A stretch of DNA of 64,000 nucleotides from Sipunculus nudus (taxonomy: Eukaryota > Annelida > Sipuncula > Golfingiida > Sipunculidae), in assembly GCA_026874595.1 (NCBI GenBank), contig CM049317.1, forward strand, positions 10,448,382 through 10,512,381, given 5' to 3'. Under the pieces are notes generated by a model. It was not told where the DNA came from. It searched no databases and was given only the letters and a program-made list of their open reading frames with translations. Below are positions 47,595-60,675 of the stretch, one piece after another; the stretch's first letter is position 1, and every line of letters starts with the position of its first letter. Position numbers and translations under genes: made by a program.

Positions 47595-50500
47595 CCTTCT
47601 TATAAGATAATCGGGCTCCTTCTGTGACTTGAATGTGTGTGTATGATGTATGAAAGTGACAAACCACCGTCTTCCTATTCTTCCCTCCAATAAACAGTAA
47701 GTCCAGATTTCACATATGACTTGTATGTGTATGCGAGATTTGTATGATCGTTATGAACTCGTCTCTATTGTCAACCCCTAAATACCTATAAAGGTTGTAA
47801 ACCGTGATAAGTAAATCAATCTTCGTTCTCCTTGAATGCCCATAAATCCCGCTCCCCTAGTTCCTGTGTAAACACGCGGTTACCTATTAGGCCCGGCGAT
47901 GCACCTGTTCAGCCGCGGGTCCCAGTAGTCGGGTGCTCAGCGCACCTTGGCACTCGGCCAAAACTGTAAGCTCCGCCTACTGAAGTCCATGCACGTGGTG
48001 TTTGACAAGTCGCTGGTGTAAGGTCAAACTTTTATCGTTTTAATACGTTTTTAAAGCAAATTAGTCAATTAATCCGTGTTATTATAGCATGGTTTGATAG
48101 AAACCACCGTCTTGACCAAATTCATGTGACTGTCAACATGTAGTTGTGGTTAGTTACGTGTGTAAGACGAATGATCTCTACGAATATAGTTTTTGGCCAT
48201 TTTCTCGAAACATCATTTCACCTGAACACCTTATCTTTAGAGCGTTATTTCTCAGTAATCACTTGTCCGAAACATACCATCTTTGAGATATATAATTGTT
48301 AATATGTCTTCTAAAAAACTTTTTTTTATTTTACGCCTATACTAAATTTGAAAGATTTTATTAAGGTAAAAGTAAACAAGGGACCCATGGGTCACGGCGC
48401 TCAGCTGATCGTGATTGGACTATAAATGTTTCTCCACTGTGATACTATATCGAGTCGATAAAGCTTATGAATATCATGTACATGTTGGGCTATTATAAAG
48501 GAATGTAATGTAATATGTGAGTAAATGATAAATGAAATTACCTGACTGATGGATTAATAGAGTCAAATAAAGTGGTTTATTTTTTATTTATTTAGGAGGG
48601 GTTGAAAATTGTGATATATTTGAGCAAATATGAATGCAATGACAGCAGTAATAAGCAGTTGTAGATGATAAGGCTATTTGTTGAAGGATCTAACGTGTAT
48701 GGTAGTCTGCAAGCGTTCAATTTGACAGATATGATGTTATGATTAACTATGCTGATGAAGTGATTTATGAATATGTGACTGTATGACACAATATCTCTTT
48801 AGTCTTGACAAGGTACATTATTGTGATGCCCACTATGTCTACATATTACACAATATTGACATAATTTCTGGCATGTACATAGGTACCTATGGACGAATAG
48901 TTATACAAAATATTAAAGTATGAATATATCTGATTCATCTTGTTCTTGCTTACTGAGGCTTTGGGAAGGGGTTCGGAGAAGGGAAAAGTGAGGGCAGCAC
49001 GAAGGTGGATGTAGAAATATTCTATTGTAATGTTTTTCATTTATATAAGAATATGAAAAGCTAAGAGGAAAGGGGCCCTCCTACTTGGTTATAGTAAAGT
49101 TCTAAATATATGATTGCAAACTAATACTCTGACAAGACTGTCATGAAGAAAAATAGTAATAGTTTTGAGATACTGTGTTGCATACGAAAATTTACAGATG
49201 GACAGGCAAGTGGACAGATTGGACTAATACCTTTATTTCACTTTCAAGAGAATAATGCATTTAAGTTTATATATAATCCTATATTTTTTAAGCAGATCCA
49301 CTTTTTCCATTAAGAAGTTTTTATCTGTATCATTTTTTTATTTACAGGATTATAAATTTTTAATTAAAAAACCTGAAAATATAAGTTAAAATATTAGAAT
49401 TGTTGCAAAAGTTGCAATCATTATATATACAGAGTAAAAAACATTGGGTCATATTATGCATACACATATATTTTATTATTTTTAAATCATAAATGTTTTA
49501 ACTGATTTTAAAAGAAAATAATGCCACAACATGGCATCTACAAGAATATTCCTTGAATCACTATTAAAAAGTTTTGCATATTGGAGTTTTCAGGACATGC
49601 ATAATTTTATTCACCAAAATAAAATAAAAGTAAATTTGACAAAATAAAACATCTTTTCAAATAAAGTATACACACTGTTGGTTGAATGAGGGACAAACAA
49701 TATCATTGTGCTAATTACTATCCCAGTTTTAATTAATTACTGGAATTAATAGTCAATTTCACACCTGGTGAAGTTTTTACTCTTCTGAAGTAAGGAATTA
49801 CTTATCTCATGAACATCCAGACTTTCACAGCAATACACCACTTTGTGGACACAATTAAATGTACACTTTAATCATTGTAACCCTGGTGGTTCAATACAAA
49901 ATCTAAAATGTAGCATGTCCAAGAATAAAATAAAATACAGAAAAATAATAACATTCATCTAGTTTATGCACCAGCTGGGGGGGGGGGATGAGTGCAGGGC
50001 GAGGGGAAGCCTGCTAGTAGTGGACAAGCTGGGCCAAGGTAAGCTGCCTGGGGTGGGTTACATAATGCAAGTGAAGGCTGTACTACTAGGTGGGCTAGAT
50101 GTAAACAACACTTGACATGGTGTGTGAAAACATGAATAAAAGCTATTCATTCCAATCAATTTCTTTTGAAAGTTCAGATTTTAAAAGATTAAATCCTTAT
50201 GCATATATGCTCGGAAAATTAAATCAACAGTGCCAAAGTTGGACAAAATTTAAGGTATTGTTTTTTATTTATGCTAATAACTTGAAAAATTTGCAAAATT
50301 CAGATCTAATTTTGGGTAAACAATTGAATCTTGATTAAATAAAGTTATATTCCTGAAAAAAGGTCTCTAGGTTCAGCGATTCTCATGTGAGTAAATATAT
50401 TTCCTGATTTTTAAAAAATTGCATTATGTTTTGGCCCATAACTTCGAAATAATACTCAATACTGACCTAATTTTTGGTATGTTCATAGAAAATGTATAAA

Positions 50501-51249
50501 AGAATGTGAATACTAAATACGATCAAAAACAGATCAGTGGTTTTGATATTAGGCAGCCTTGAAGTGTATCAATGGCTTTTTTTTATGGAAAACGGAGTTT
50601 TTTCCTTAATATCTCGAAGGAACAAAGTCCTAATGACCCAATTTTCGGTATGGTAGGAGATTTTGGGGACATCTAAAATTATGTCAACAGCCTGGGGAGC
50701 ATAGAGATGTGCACTGAATGACCTACAGTCATCAAAGTGGACTGCTTGACAATGTAAGGGAATACAACAAGAGCCTCCAAAAAAATTCAATAACTAGCCT
50801 AATTTTGCAGCTTTTATTTTCAAATTTCAGATTTTAACAGATTAAATCCTTATGTATACATGGTGTGAAAATTAAATCCACAGTACTTACAGGAAAAAAA
50901 CGTGCCATGGCCAAAGTTGGGCAAAATTTAAGGTACCAATTTTATATTTTTGCGAATATTTAAAGAAATTTAACAGATTTTGATCTAATTTTTGGTACAC
51001 AATTAAATTTTGATTAATTAAAGTTGTATTACTGGAAAAAAGTCCCTACCTTTAACACTTTGGGTCTTAAGTGACCAAATATCTTCCTGATTTTTTTACA
51101 AAGTGCATTATGTTTGGGCCAATAACTTTTTTAAACTAGAATACGGGTAGTCGACAAGCGACTACTTGTATCCGCCTAAATCAGAGTGGAACGGGTGAAG
51201 TGTTGCATATTAGCATGGATGTCTGCAGCCAAATTGTGTATGTAGGTTG

Positions 51250-52050
51250 CGCTACCTACCAAAAAATCCAGAAAGCCGTCCAAGTTGTATACATATGCAA
51301 AATTTAAGGCAGATAAGTCAAACCACTACATGTATATGAGTGATTTTTGCCCTTGGCAGACAAACAGATGGACGCTGTGCAAAAAAGGGTTGCAGGTGGC
51401 GCCACCAGTTTAGCGTATGATAAAGAGCTATGTGAGAACTATACACATGCAAAACTTTGGCCCAATCGGTCAAACTGTTCCCAAGATATGAGCTTGGATA
51501 TCTGCTGCATAAACTAGAATGCAGGTGGCGCCACCTGTCATAAAATCAAGAGAGCTGTCGGGGATGTATAAACTTGCAAAATTTTAGGCAGATATGTCAA
51601 ACCACTGCCGAGATATGAGTGATTTTATCCCATGGCAGACAAACAGACGGGAGCTGTGCAAACATGGCTGCAGGTGGCGCCACCAGTTTTGCGTATAATA
51701 AGGGGCTATGTGAGATTTATACACATGCAAAATTTTGGCCCAATCGGTCAAACAGTTCCCTAGATATGAGCTTGGATGTCTGCAGCGTAAACTTGATTGT
51801 AGGTGGCGCCACCTGTCATAAAATCAGAAAAGCTATCCAGGATGTATAAGCATGCCGAATTTCAGGTGATTTAGTCAAACCACTGCAGAGATATGAGTGA
51901 TTTTAACCTAAGGCAGACGAACAGATGGACACTGTGCAAACATGGTTGCAGGTGGCGCCACCATTTTTTGTGTATGTTATAAAGCTCTCCCAGGGCTACA
52001 TTTGTGCAAAAAAATTTCCCTGATCGGTCAAACGGTTCCCGAGATATGTG
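51250..52050. repeat. 278-bp tandem repeat with paired GGTGGCGCCACC palindromes
   Basis: The 12-bp palindrome starts at 51395, 51524, 51673, 51802 and 51951. Alternate copies are exactly 278 bp apart (51395/51673/51951 and 51524/51802), with text such as 'gatatgagtgattt' and 'caatcggtcaaac' recurring in register. About three units. Confidence 0.85.
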
Positions 52051-52215
52051 GGTTTATGTGTGGAAACAGACGCACAAACGGACGCAGAGCGCAGAGGAAA
52101 GGTCAGAGGTCAAAACAAAATCGGGGCGCAGCAGTTCACATGTGACCCGAACATAATCCCGGGTTTCGTAAAATTCCGCCCAGCGGTTACGGAGGAGTTC
52201 TCCGGACACCTACGC

Positions 52216-52236
52216 CGCGGCGGCGGCGGCGGCGGC
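52216..52236. repeat. (CGG)7 triplet repeat
   Basis: Seven CGG-type triplets at the right side of the nested element, in a locally GC-rich block (52150-52240) that contrasts with the AT-rich surroundings. Confidence 0.85.
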
Positions 52237-53072
52237 CAGCTGAAAACATAGTATCCGCAAAACTCTGTTTTGGCGGATACAATTATATAATACTGACTTA
52301 ATATCTGGCATGTACATAGGAACTATATAGAGGAGTATTTATGGTAAATATGAAGAAAGCAGATGAGTGGTTTTGATATTAGGCAGTCCTGAAGTGTGAA
52401 AATAGATTTCTAATAAAAAATTGAGGTTTTTCCTTAAAATCTCAAAGGAACGAAGTCCTATTGACCCAATTTTTGGCATGGTAGGAGATTATGGGTACAT
52501 CTAACTGTATGCCGAAATTCAGATTCGTAGGTCCAACGGTGTCGAAACGTGCCAGTCTTACGGACGGACATCCAGACGGACAGACAGACAGACGGACGGA
52601 CGGACGGACGGACAGACGGACGGACGGACAGACAGACGGACGGACGACGGACAATGGACCATGACTATAGCTCAGATGACTTATAGTCAGCTGAGCTAAA
52701 AATGGAATGATTTGTGAAGATTTCAAAATTAAATACTCTGTAAAATCGTAATTTTAAACTTAACTCACTAAACAAAAAAACGCCTGGGGATTATTATCTA
52801 AATTCTCGATTTAATTAAGAAGATTTTCTGTATCTGCTTTAGTTGTGCTGGAATAAACGACTTTTTTGTTAAAAATAAAAATTAAATTAAAATTCTTACA
52901 AATTCAAACCTGTTCCTCGGAAGCAAAGTTTATTATCACCAAACTATAGAAAATTTTCTTAGCTTTCAGAAAATGTATACTTTAGGGGGTATTAAAGCAT
53001 TAGATTGTTCCATGCAAAGGAAAAACTGAAACAAAGTCAGGTCAGGTGGGGGGACCAGTCGTGCCACCTTAA

Positions 53073-55106
53073 TTGGCAGATTCAGGTGTGCTATCTTTTT
53101 TATCTGCGAATTTTCATTAACATCTTTTTGTTCTGAACCCAGAAGATGATAACTGTTAAGGTGAATACCGACTCATCTTAAAGTATCGATGTGATGTTAC
53201 GGAGGCGCGTCGCCTTTGATTAAATCTTGTTCTAAAATATTCATCCCAAACATGGCTACTGTTAACATCTGGGTTATGAACTAACAAAGTACACGAGCCC
53301 CATGACACTTTTTCTACTTTATCATTGTCTGTCTGGTTACTATTACACAGATTCAGTAAACGGAATTATAACTATTAGGGTTTTTTTAAATTTTTTTTTG
53401 TATGTAACCGCCTCCATTTTTCCAATGTTCGCCTAAGTATGTACATCTGCAGCATTACGTTTCGGTTACGGACTATATGATACGCGGCAGCACACTATAA
53501 TTCTGGCGTCAACCACCTAACCTGCACGTCCCGAACTGAGTGTGTTCATAAAATCATAACAAAGAGGAACCCCCGAAAGGCGCACTCGTTTGTAAAATGG
53601 AACACGGTCCCAAGGCATAGTCTTAATTCCCATTAAGCCTGCAGGGTACCCATCCTAGGTCGAGGCAAACCGTGAATAATCTCAAGCAAGCATCACATTC
53701 TGTGCTCTATCTTTACACTTCAGAAGAAGATATAAATATAACTGTTTTATACAGTGGTTTGCTTCATATTCGAGATGATAAATGTTCAAAATTTCACTTT
53801 TCCAGTGTTTCACAAGGGTTCCATTTTCATGCCCACCATAATGTAACCTACACTAATTTTATATCCATTATTATATTAATTACTTATTCCGACAAAAAGA
53901 GTTTCGGGAATTTTTGTTCAGTGTTGGCAGATGATATAAAAGATCTGTTGACTGTCGATGGTACAGAAAGTGAGAGTCATGTATAATGTACACGAGATGC
54001 TGATGATGCTGTAGAAATACCTGCAGGTGTAGAAGGAATGTTTCATTCACCGTTCACGAATTAGATTTAATTTGCGCGAATATTTCCCTTTTAATATCGG
54101 GAAATTGAAACCCTTGACAACAAAAAGCGACCACTGTATGCCTTCCCGGTGCATTCTCCGAGCACGGGATTCTGCAACATAAAAAGGGTGTTTATAAGTA
54201 TCGGTGTCGCTAGCGACTGGCTCGAAGTCTTAAATACATGTCCTTTCGTACGATGCAGTACCTAACACTATCGAATGCGACATTGAAGGTTCGCACGGAC
54301 GAACAATGAAGAAAGTATTATCCTCGAAAGCAAGACAAAATCTGGAGACCATGCTCCCCTCTGGTAGCCAAAATGAAAGTTAACTTGCCGAAATGGTTAA
54401 ATTTATTGATATTAAATGTAATCTAATAATTTCTTACTCAATAGTAGAGATTCAAACTAAATCTAAGTTCCTTTGAAATATCATAAATATACAATATACA
54501 TTCTTTGTAGATATGTTCGGGGACAGACAAAGTGATGCTATCCTTTATGATTAAAGATGTGTTTTATATATATGTGTTAGTTTATACCTTAACAAATATA
54601 TTCTCTGGTCAGCGAGTCCTACATTTCCGCTTATGAACACACTGCGCAGAATCGGACTCACGAGAGGCCGACTCTGCTAGTTTGGTCTTTTGGGTGTCAA
54701 AATCTGCAACCCATAATGCACCGGAGCTTCTGAATACAAAAGCGGCGTAAATAGAAATGTTGTGAAGAAGGTGATGTAGTCCGTCCAAATATGATGAATA
54801 AGAATTGTTTCAATGCAAGTTAAATAAAGATGGGTGTTTTTGTGGTAAGGACTTCACCGAATAAGTAATATTTTGTAAATATATTCGGGTATCATGTAAA
54901 CGGAAGGTGCTTTGGAAATATAACACATTATCATTTAAACGTTGGCATTTGAGACAAGTAGTTCCGGCCATCCGTCACTGCAAAACTAGAGAAGTTTCGT
55001 TTTGAGTTGAAAAGACATCTGGCTGTAGGGTGAGCTTATGTGGAGTTTCTGGAAATGAAAGTAGCAAATGGGAGGGCCCCTTGGCCTTGTAGGGAGTCCT
55101 ACAGTT
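53073..55106. other. spacer between inverted elements, no gene
   Basis: About 2 kb without repeats I recognise. A 104-codon frame at 53672-53986 begins at GTG and lacks splice or promoter context, so it is not called. Confidence 0.5.
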
Positions 55107-57734
55107 TTTAGCTCAGCTGACTATAAGTCATCTGAGCTATAGTCGTGGTCCATTGTCCGTCGTCCGTCCGTCTGTCTTGCCGTCCGTCCGTCCGTCTGTC
55201 TGTCCGTCTGTCCGTCTGGATGTCCGTCCGTAAGACTGGCACGTTTCGACACCGTTCGACCTACGAATCTGAAATTCGGCATACAGTTAGATGTCCCCAA
55301 AATCTCCTACCATGCCAAAAATTGGGTCAATATGACTTCGTTCCTTCGAGATATTAAGGAAAACCCTCAATTTTTTATTAGAAATCTATTTTCACACTTC
55401 AGGACTGCCTAATATCAAAACCACTCATCTGGTTTTCTTCATTTTTACCATAAATATTCCTCTATATGGTTCCTATGTACATGCCAGAAATTAAGTCAGT
55501 ATTATTTAATTTAAAAAAGTTATGGGCCCAAATATAATGGACTTTGTAAAAAAATGAGGAAAGATATGTTGTCACTTAAGACCAAATGTGTTAAAGGTAG
55601 GAATTTTTTTTCAGTAATACTACTTTAAATAAACAAAATTGAATTGTATACCAAAAATTAGATCAAAATCTGTTAAATTTTTTTAAATATTGGCAAAAAT
55701 ATAAAATTGGTACCTTAAATTTTGCCCAAGTTTGACCATGGCACGTTTTTTTCCTGTAACTGCTGTGGATTTAATTTTCAAAGCATGTTTTTGATACCAT
55801 TTCAACTGTTAAAACAAAAAATTTGAAACCAGTTGATCAAAAACTGTAGATTTTATTCAAGTATTAAAGCACCATGTCATATATTGTTTACACCAAGCTA
55901 GTGTTATGCAGTTTACTAGAGCTCAGCTCCCCAGCTTCAGCTCTAAGTTCCTTAAATTTTGCATACAGTTAGATGTCCCCCAAATCCTCTACCATACTAA
56001 AAGTTTGGTCACTAGGACTGCATTCCTTCGAGATATTAAGAAAAAACTTTTCCATTAAAACCCCATTGTTACACTTTAAGATTGCCTAATATCAAAACCA
56101 CTGATCTGACTTTGATAATATATAATACACATATTTTTCTATACATTCGCTATGCATATGCCAGAAATGATGTCAGTATCATGTAATTGTTTTAAGTTCT
56201 AGGCCCAACCATAATGCACTTTGTAAAAAATCAAAAAATATATTTACTCTCTTAACATGAAAATTGCTGAAGGTAGACATTTTTTGCCAGGGATATAACA
56301 TTATTTAATCAAGATTCAATTGTATTCCCAAAATTAGTTCTGAATTTTTCAAATTTTATAAGTTATTAGCATTAATATAAAATCAGTACCTTAAATTTTG
56401 CCCAACTTTGGCCATGGCATGTTTTTTCCCTGTAAGCACTGTTGATTTAATTTTCATATCTTGCACTGGTAAGGATTTAAGCTTCTAAATTCTGAAGTTA
56501 TAAAAGGAATTGGTCAAAAACTAGCTTTTATGAAAGTTTATGAGACCATATCACACCTTGGCTGTACTGAAGCCCCTCTTTTATGTCCCCACATTGACCT
56601 TTCAGGCAAATTATGCATGCTTGAAGCGAGGCACTCTGCAGCCAGCCAGCTCTTGGGTGGCTTCAACTGGATCTAACTGTCCAACCCCCTCCACTAGTAT
56701 TTGTTTAGGCCATAAACATAACTATAAACTTTTTTTTTGAATATTTGGTTTATGATAAGAACTTAAAAAAATAAATGGAAAAGGAATTTATAGTTAATGA
56801 GTTACAGGGGATTACCTTGCAATTACTGATCATTTATGGATCTTCCATGGATGGCCAAAATTGTGTTTCAAATAACACCATGCAGTCACCATTGGGTATT
56901 TTTAATTTCAACCATAAAAATGAAAAATAAATAATTAAAATAAATTGTTGTTTACTATTAGGGATTATATGAAGCAAGATAATGATAGACAAGGATGCAG
57001 TTGATTATATTAAATTAATCTAAATTTCCAGGTCTTTTCCAGGTCTTTAACTTGTTGGTTTATATTTATTACAAAATTAAAATAATAAATAAATATGTCA
57101 AAAATTTAAAATATTACTCAGACAAGTGTTCATTAAAGATTTTAATTTGTTTGACTTATAACTCATGGTTCTATCAGTTGTTACATGAGACTGGCTAAAT
57201 AATCAAAATTTATAATGCTGGTCCTTTATTTCAGTTCATAAAATTAAACATTCCCAACTCGTGTTTGCTCCTGGTATGATATATTGGGTGTTTTGATCCT
57301 TGGATTAATTTTAACACATGTATTAGTTTTATAGCTGAGAATACTTTTCTTTTTTTCCTGATACCATTTAAAAAAATATAAATATTCAAATTTTTCCTGT
57401 TAGTGCTGTGGATATAATTTTCACAGCATGTACACATTAACATTTCATCTGTTAAAATCTGAAATTTGAAACCAATTGATCAAAAACTGTAGATTTTATT
57501 CAAGTTTCCAGGTACCATGTCTTCATTGTTTGCATCAGATCAGTATAAATGCAGTGTAATGGGCAGTTACATAACACCTTCAGGTCTGACCTACTGCCAC
57601 TGTGAGTGTCTGGGTCAGGCTGGGTCAGGCAGTAATTACCAGAGAGCCTCTCTTTCTCTCTCTCTCTGGCAGTCTAGGTCTCTCTTTCTCTCTCTTTCCC
57701 TCCTCTGCTTTTTCTCTTTCTTTCTCCATCTTTC

Positions 57735-57793
<59 letters not shown>

Positions 57794-59135
57794 AATTGCC
57801 TCCCTTGCTCCCTCCATCCCATTCTGTTGACAGGTACTATAAACTAGATACATTAGCTATAAATGTTGATGCAATTTAGAAATGTGAATCAACTGAAATA
57901 TTCACAATCACATGTATGTTATACTGTAAATTTATAGTAACATTCGGAAACTTGGATTAAAATTATGTAATGAAAAAAAAGGAATAAATGCAAATATTGT
58001 TAATTTTTTCTTGGCTCAGTAGAATGGGGAAAAAATTATTTGCTTTGTTTCTCCATCTTTCTTTCTGTTTTAAATATTTAATGTTCATGAATAAACTTTT
58101 TTTTATAAGCACTGTTGAATTAAATTTCATATCCTGTATGTATATGCAAGGGTGTTGTAACTCTCACCATCCCCTTCTTCATCCCACTGAGGCTTTGCTC
58201 CTTGGCACTGTGAACAATAGTTCTATGGCTATAGCATAAAATTTAATAATTAAAGAAAATATCTACAGAGAGACAGAGGCATTGTAACTCTGATCATAAC
58301 ACAACACCCCCCCCCCCCCCTATCAAGTCATTGCACCTGTGGAATGAGGACGTTATGGCAACTGTATACATATCATAAAATTGATAGAAAAAAGGTTTAC
58401 CAAATAAATTGGATCTCATCAGACAAATGTGTAAACTGTTGAACTGTCAACAGCTTATCAAAAAGGTAACCAATGGAAAGGCATGGCCAGGTCTCAAATA
58501 TTATTTGCAACATTTTCTTCAATCATATAAACCAAGCATGGCCTAGATTACCTCTTCCTCTCAAACTTTATCTACATTTCATCATATTTTTAAGATTTTA
58601 ACCTTCCAGGTATACCTATGTACATGCCAGAAATTATGTCATTATTGTGTAATATGTAGACGTGAGGGGCATCAAAATAATGCACCTTGTCAAGACCGAT
58701 CTTGTCAAGATATTATGTCATACAGTCACAAATTCATAAATCCCCTCATCAGTATAGTTAATCATAACCTTTTATCTGTCAAATTGAACTCTTGCAGTTT
58801 TCCATACACTATAGATCCTTCAACAAATAGCCTTATCATCATTATACCACTGCTTAGCATACTGTCATTGCATTCATATTTGCTCAAATAAATTGCTTTT
58901 TTCGACCCCCCCCCCCAAATAAATAAAAAATAAACCACTATATTTTACTCCATATTAATCCATCAGTCAGGTTATTTCATATATCATTTACTCACATATT
59001 ACATTATATTCCTTTATAAAACCCAACATGACCATGATATTCTAAGCTTTATCTACTCCATATAGTATCACAGTGGAGAAACATTTATAGTCCAATCAGG
59101 ATCAGCTGAGCGCCGTGACCCATGGGTCCCTTGTT
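55107..59135 (-). mobile_element. ~4-kb non-coding element, inverted partner of 48376-52700
   Basis: Reads in reverse from ACAAGGGACCCATGGGTCAC (59135) to TCAGCTGAGCTAAAAA (55107), including the GGAC/GTCC simple repeat at 55155-55230. The internal blocks of the left copy recur in reverse order. It lacks the nested 278-bp-repeat insertion, so it marks the empty site. It contains (CT)n at 57739-57790, C14 at 58307-58320 and no coding sequence. Confidence 0.65.
57739..57790. repeat. (CT)n microsatellite
   Basis: CT run within a broader pyrimidine-rich stretch (57650-57790). Long SLSLS and RERERE frames are artefacts. Confidence 0.9.
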
Positions 59136-60584
59136 CTGTCTCTTGTTGATACTTAATTTGGCTAGTAACTGATTTGTTTTTTTCTGGTAGCAAATGTACT
59201 CAAAAGTTTTGAATTGATTATGATGAAATTTTTTTTGTTTCTGTTGTTGTCGGGGGGGGGGGGGGACGTTAAAGTAAGACAAAAATAACAATAAATTTAT
59301 TGTAAGATATGTTTTTAATTTGAAGGATGTTTTCCAATTCGAGCCAGGGCATTTTTTTCTGATCGAGGGCCATTCTTGCTCATTGATGTTACGGGGAACC
59401 TTTGTTCTGGACATGACCTGGCTCTGTCCTTACATTGCGTTCAGCTGATGAGCCATTACACATATAAGCCTGTTTTGTGTATTCATGAAAGTGTGATTAT
59501 GATCCTGGTGGAGGTAGCTATAGATATGTAGCCTCAGACCACACATCTTGTTTATATCTTCATACCAGGAAACCGTGATCAATTCTCAATTTCATGTAAT
59601 GAAAAGACATTCAGATATTTACAAAAATATTCTTTTAATGATGAACATAAAAAAGCTTTAACACTTAGAAACCCATTAATTTACTGAAGTTCCAAATTTA
59701 CATCCATTTGAAAAAAGTGAAATATTTATCTCTCCTCTTGAGCAATATTATGGGTCTCATCAGTCAGTCATTTAGTCAGTGAAAGTTTATTTATCTCACA
59801 AAAATAAAAAACTGTTATGTTTTGGTTGTTTTATGTTTGTCGAAGTGAACAAATGTAATTGATGCTGACTTGAGTTTCCTCTGCACTTTTCCCAAATTTG
59901 TATTTAATAGGCCCTCATTAGTCATTACAACATCCCATATGTATTAGGACTCATTATTTAGGTATGTATCCAAGCAGACACTAGTGTAAGGGTATCCAGC
60001 CAATCAGACTCCACTATTTAGCCAACAATATTCAACCGTATGAAGAATATAGGTGGTATTGCATTTACCACCTCCAAATGTAAGGCTTTTATTACAATAA
60101 CATGATGAAATATACCTGTGTAAAATCGACAGTTTCAAAGCACAATGGTTCTGCATTTTTTTAAATCCGCTCCTTTCTTGAGTGGCTTATGACCGACAAT
60201 GTCTTCAGTAATGATAATGTAGAACTCCTGATTCTCATTCAATAGTTTTAATCATGGTTGCAGCAAAGTTTGTCATTTTTATAAATAAAAAAAATAATGT
60301 AATCAGCACGAAACGAGACAGGTATCTAGAGACGTATCAACATCGTTTATAAATGGACGTGCAGGTTTACAGAATGTTTATATTTTACATTTTCAACCTC
60401 CCAAAACTTGACACTGCCAATAATACAAACATTCATTAAAACATTTGAGGATGCAACTCTTTAACCCCCCCCCCCCCCCCCCAGGCCTCACCTCATAAGC
60501 GCTTCACGCACTCGGCTGTGAGTTTCACACAGAACTGTCATGGAACGCCCCTACATTGAAATCATGCTCACGCCTTTGCAAGTG
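59136..60584. other. intergenic DNA downstream of ACADL copy B
   Basis: AT-rich, with G14 at 59252-59265 and C18 at 60465-60482. No gene. It shows no obvious homology to the sequence downstream of copy A. Confidence 0.5.
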
Positions 60585-60590
60585 TTTAAT
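60585..60590 (-). terminator. poly(A) signal candidate of ACADL copy B
   Basis: ATTAAA on the minus strand (TTTAAT on plus), about 85 nt after the stop. It is a common variant hexamer; no AATAAA was seen nearer. Confidence 0.4.
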
Positions 60591-60675
60591 ATAAATGAAC
60601 CTCATAATAAAAGGTTGCCCGTATTAGAGATGGTTTAGATATCAAGATGCGCTTGAACTGTAGTCCTTAGTGTCT

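Larger units (their letters stand above)
51166..52282. mobile_element. nested element with TTGTATCCGCC inverted ends
   Basis: TTGTATCCGCC at 51166-51176 is matched in reverse by GGCGGATACAA at 52272-52282. The right end also forms a hairpin with GTATCCGC at 52251-52258, and a stem GTAGTCG/CGACTAC (51147-51165) lies just outside the left end. The partner repeat at 55.5 kb has an uninterrupted 'ttttttaaattaaataatac', an empty-site version. The interior is 278-bp tandem units plus a CGG run. Non-coding. Confidence 0.65.
48376..52700 (+). mobile_element. ~4.3-kb non-coding element, inverted partner of 55107-59135
   Basis: Begins ACAAGGGACCCATGGGTCAC and ends TCAGCTGAGCTAAAAA after a GACG/GACA run. 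The same ends appear in reverse at 59135 and 55107. Internal blocks ('gacccaatttt...ggtaggagatt', 'tggttttgatattaggcag', 'taaatcctta...aaattaaatc') occur more than once, giving degenerate internal tandem units. 'ctcagctgatc' near the left end and 'gtcagctgagc' at the right are roughly inverted. No transposase was found. An additional element is inserted at about 51135-52285. Confidence 0.65.
46642..53068. mobile_element. TTAA-flanked composite unit with 16-bp terminal inverted repeats
   Basis: GGTGGCACGACTGGTC at 46642-46657 has its exact complement at 53053-53068, and both are immediately flanked by TTAA (46638-46641, 53069-53072). Perfect TTAA duplication is the hallmark of piggyBac-type transposons. 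No transposase is visible. The 6.4-kb interior holds a candidate small gene (47278-47469), a ~4.3-kb repeat (48376-52700) and a further insertion nested in that. The interior could be cargo plus later insertions. Confidence 0.5.

Noticed and set aside
53672-53986. 104-codon frame in the spacer between inverted elements
   Set aside because: GTG start, AT-rich codons and no supporting signals.
57517-57847. SLSLSL and RERERE-rich open frames
   Set aside because: They translate a (CT)n microsatellite and its complement.
45325-60675. Idea that the whole 45-61 kb interval is one perfect palindromic duplication including ACADL
   Set aside because: The sequences immediately downstream of the two ACADL stops do not resemble each other and arm distances differ (3.05 kb against 1.54 kb), so the inverted elements and inverted genes may have arisen separately.
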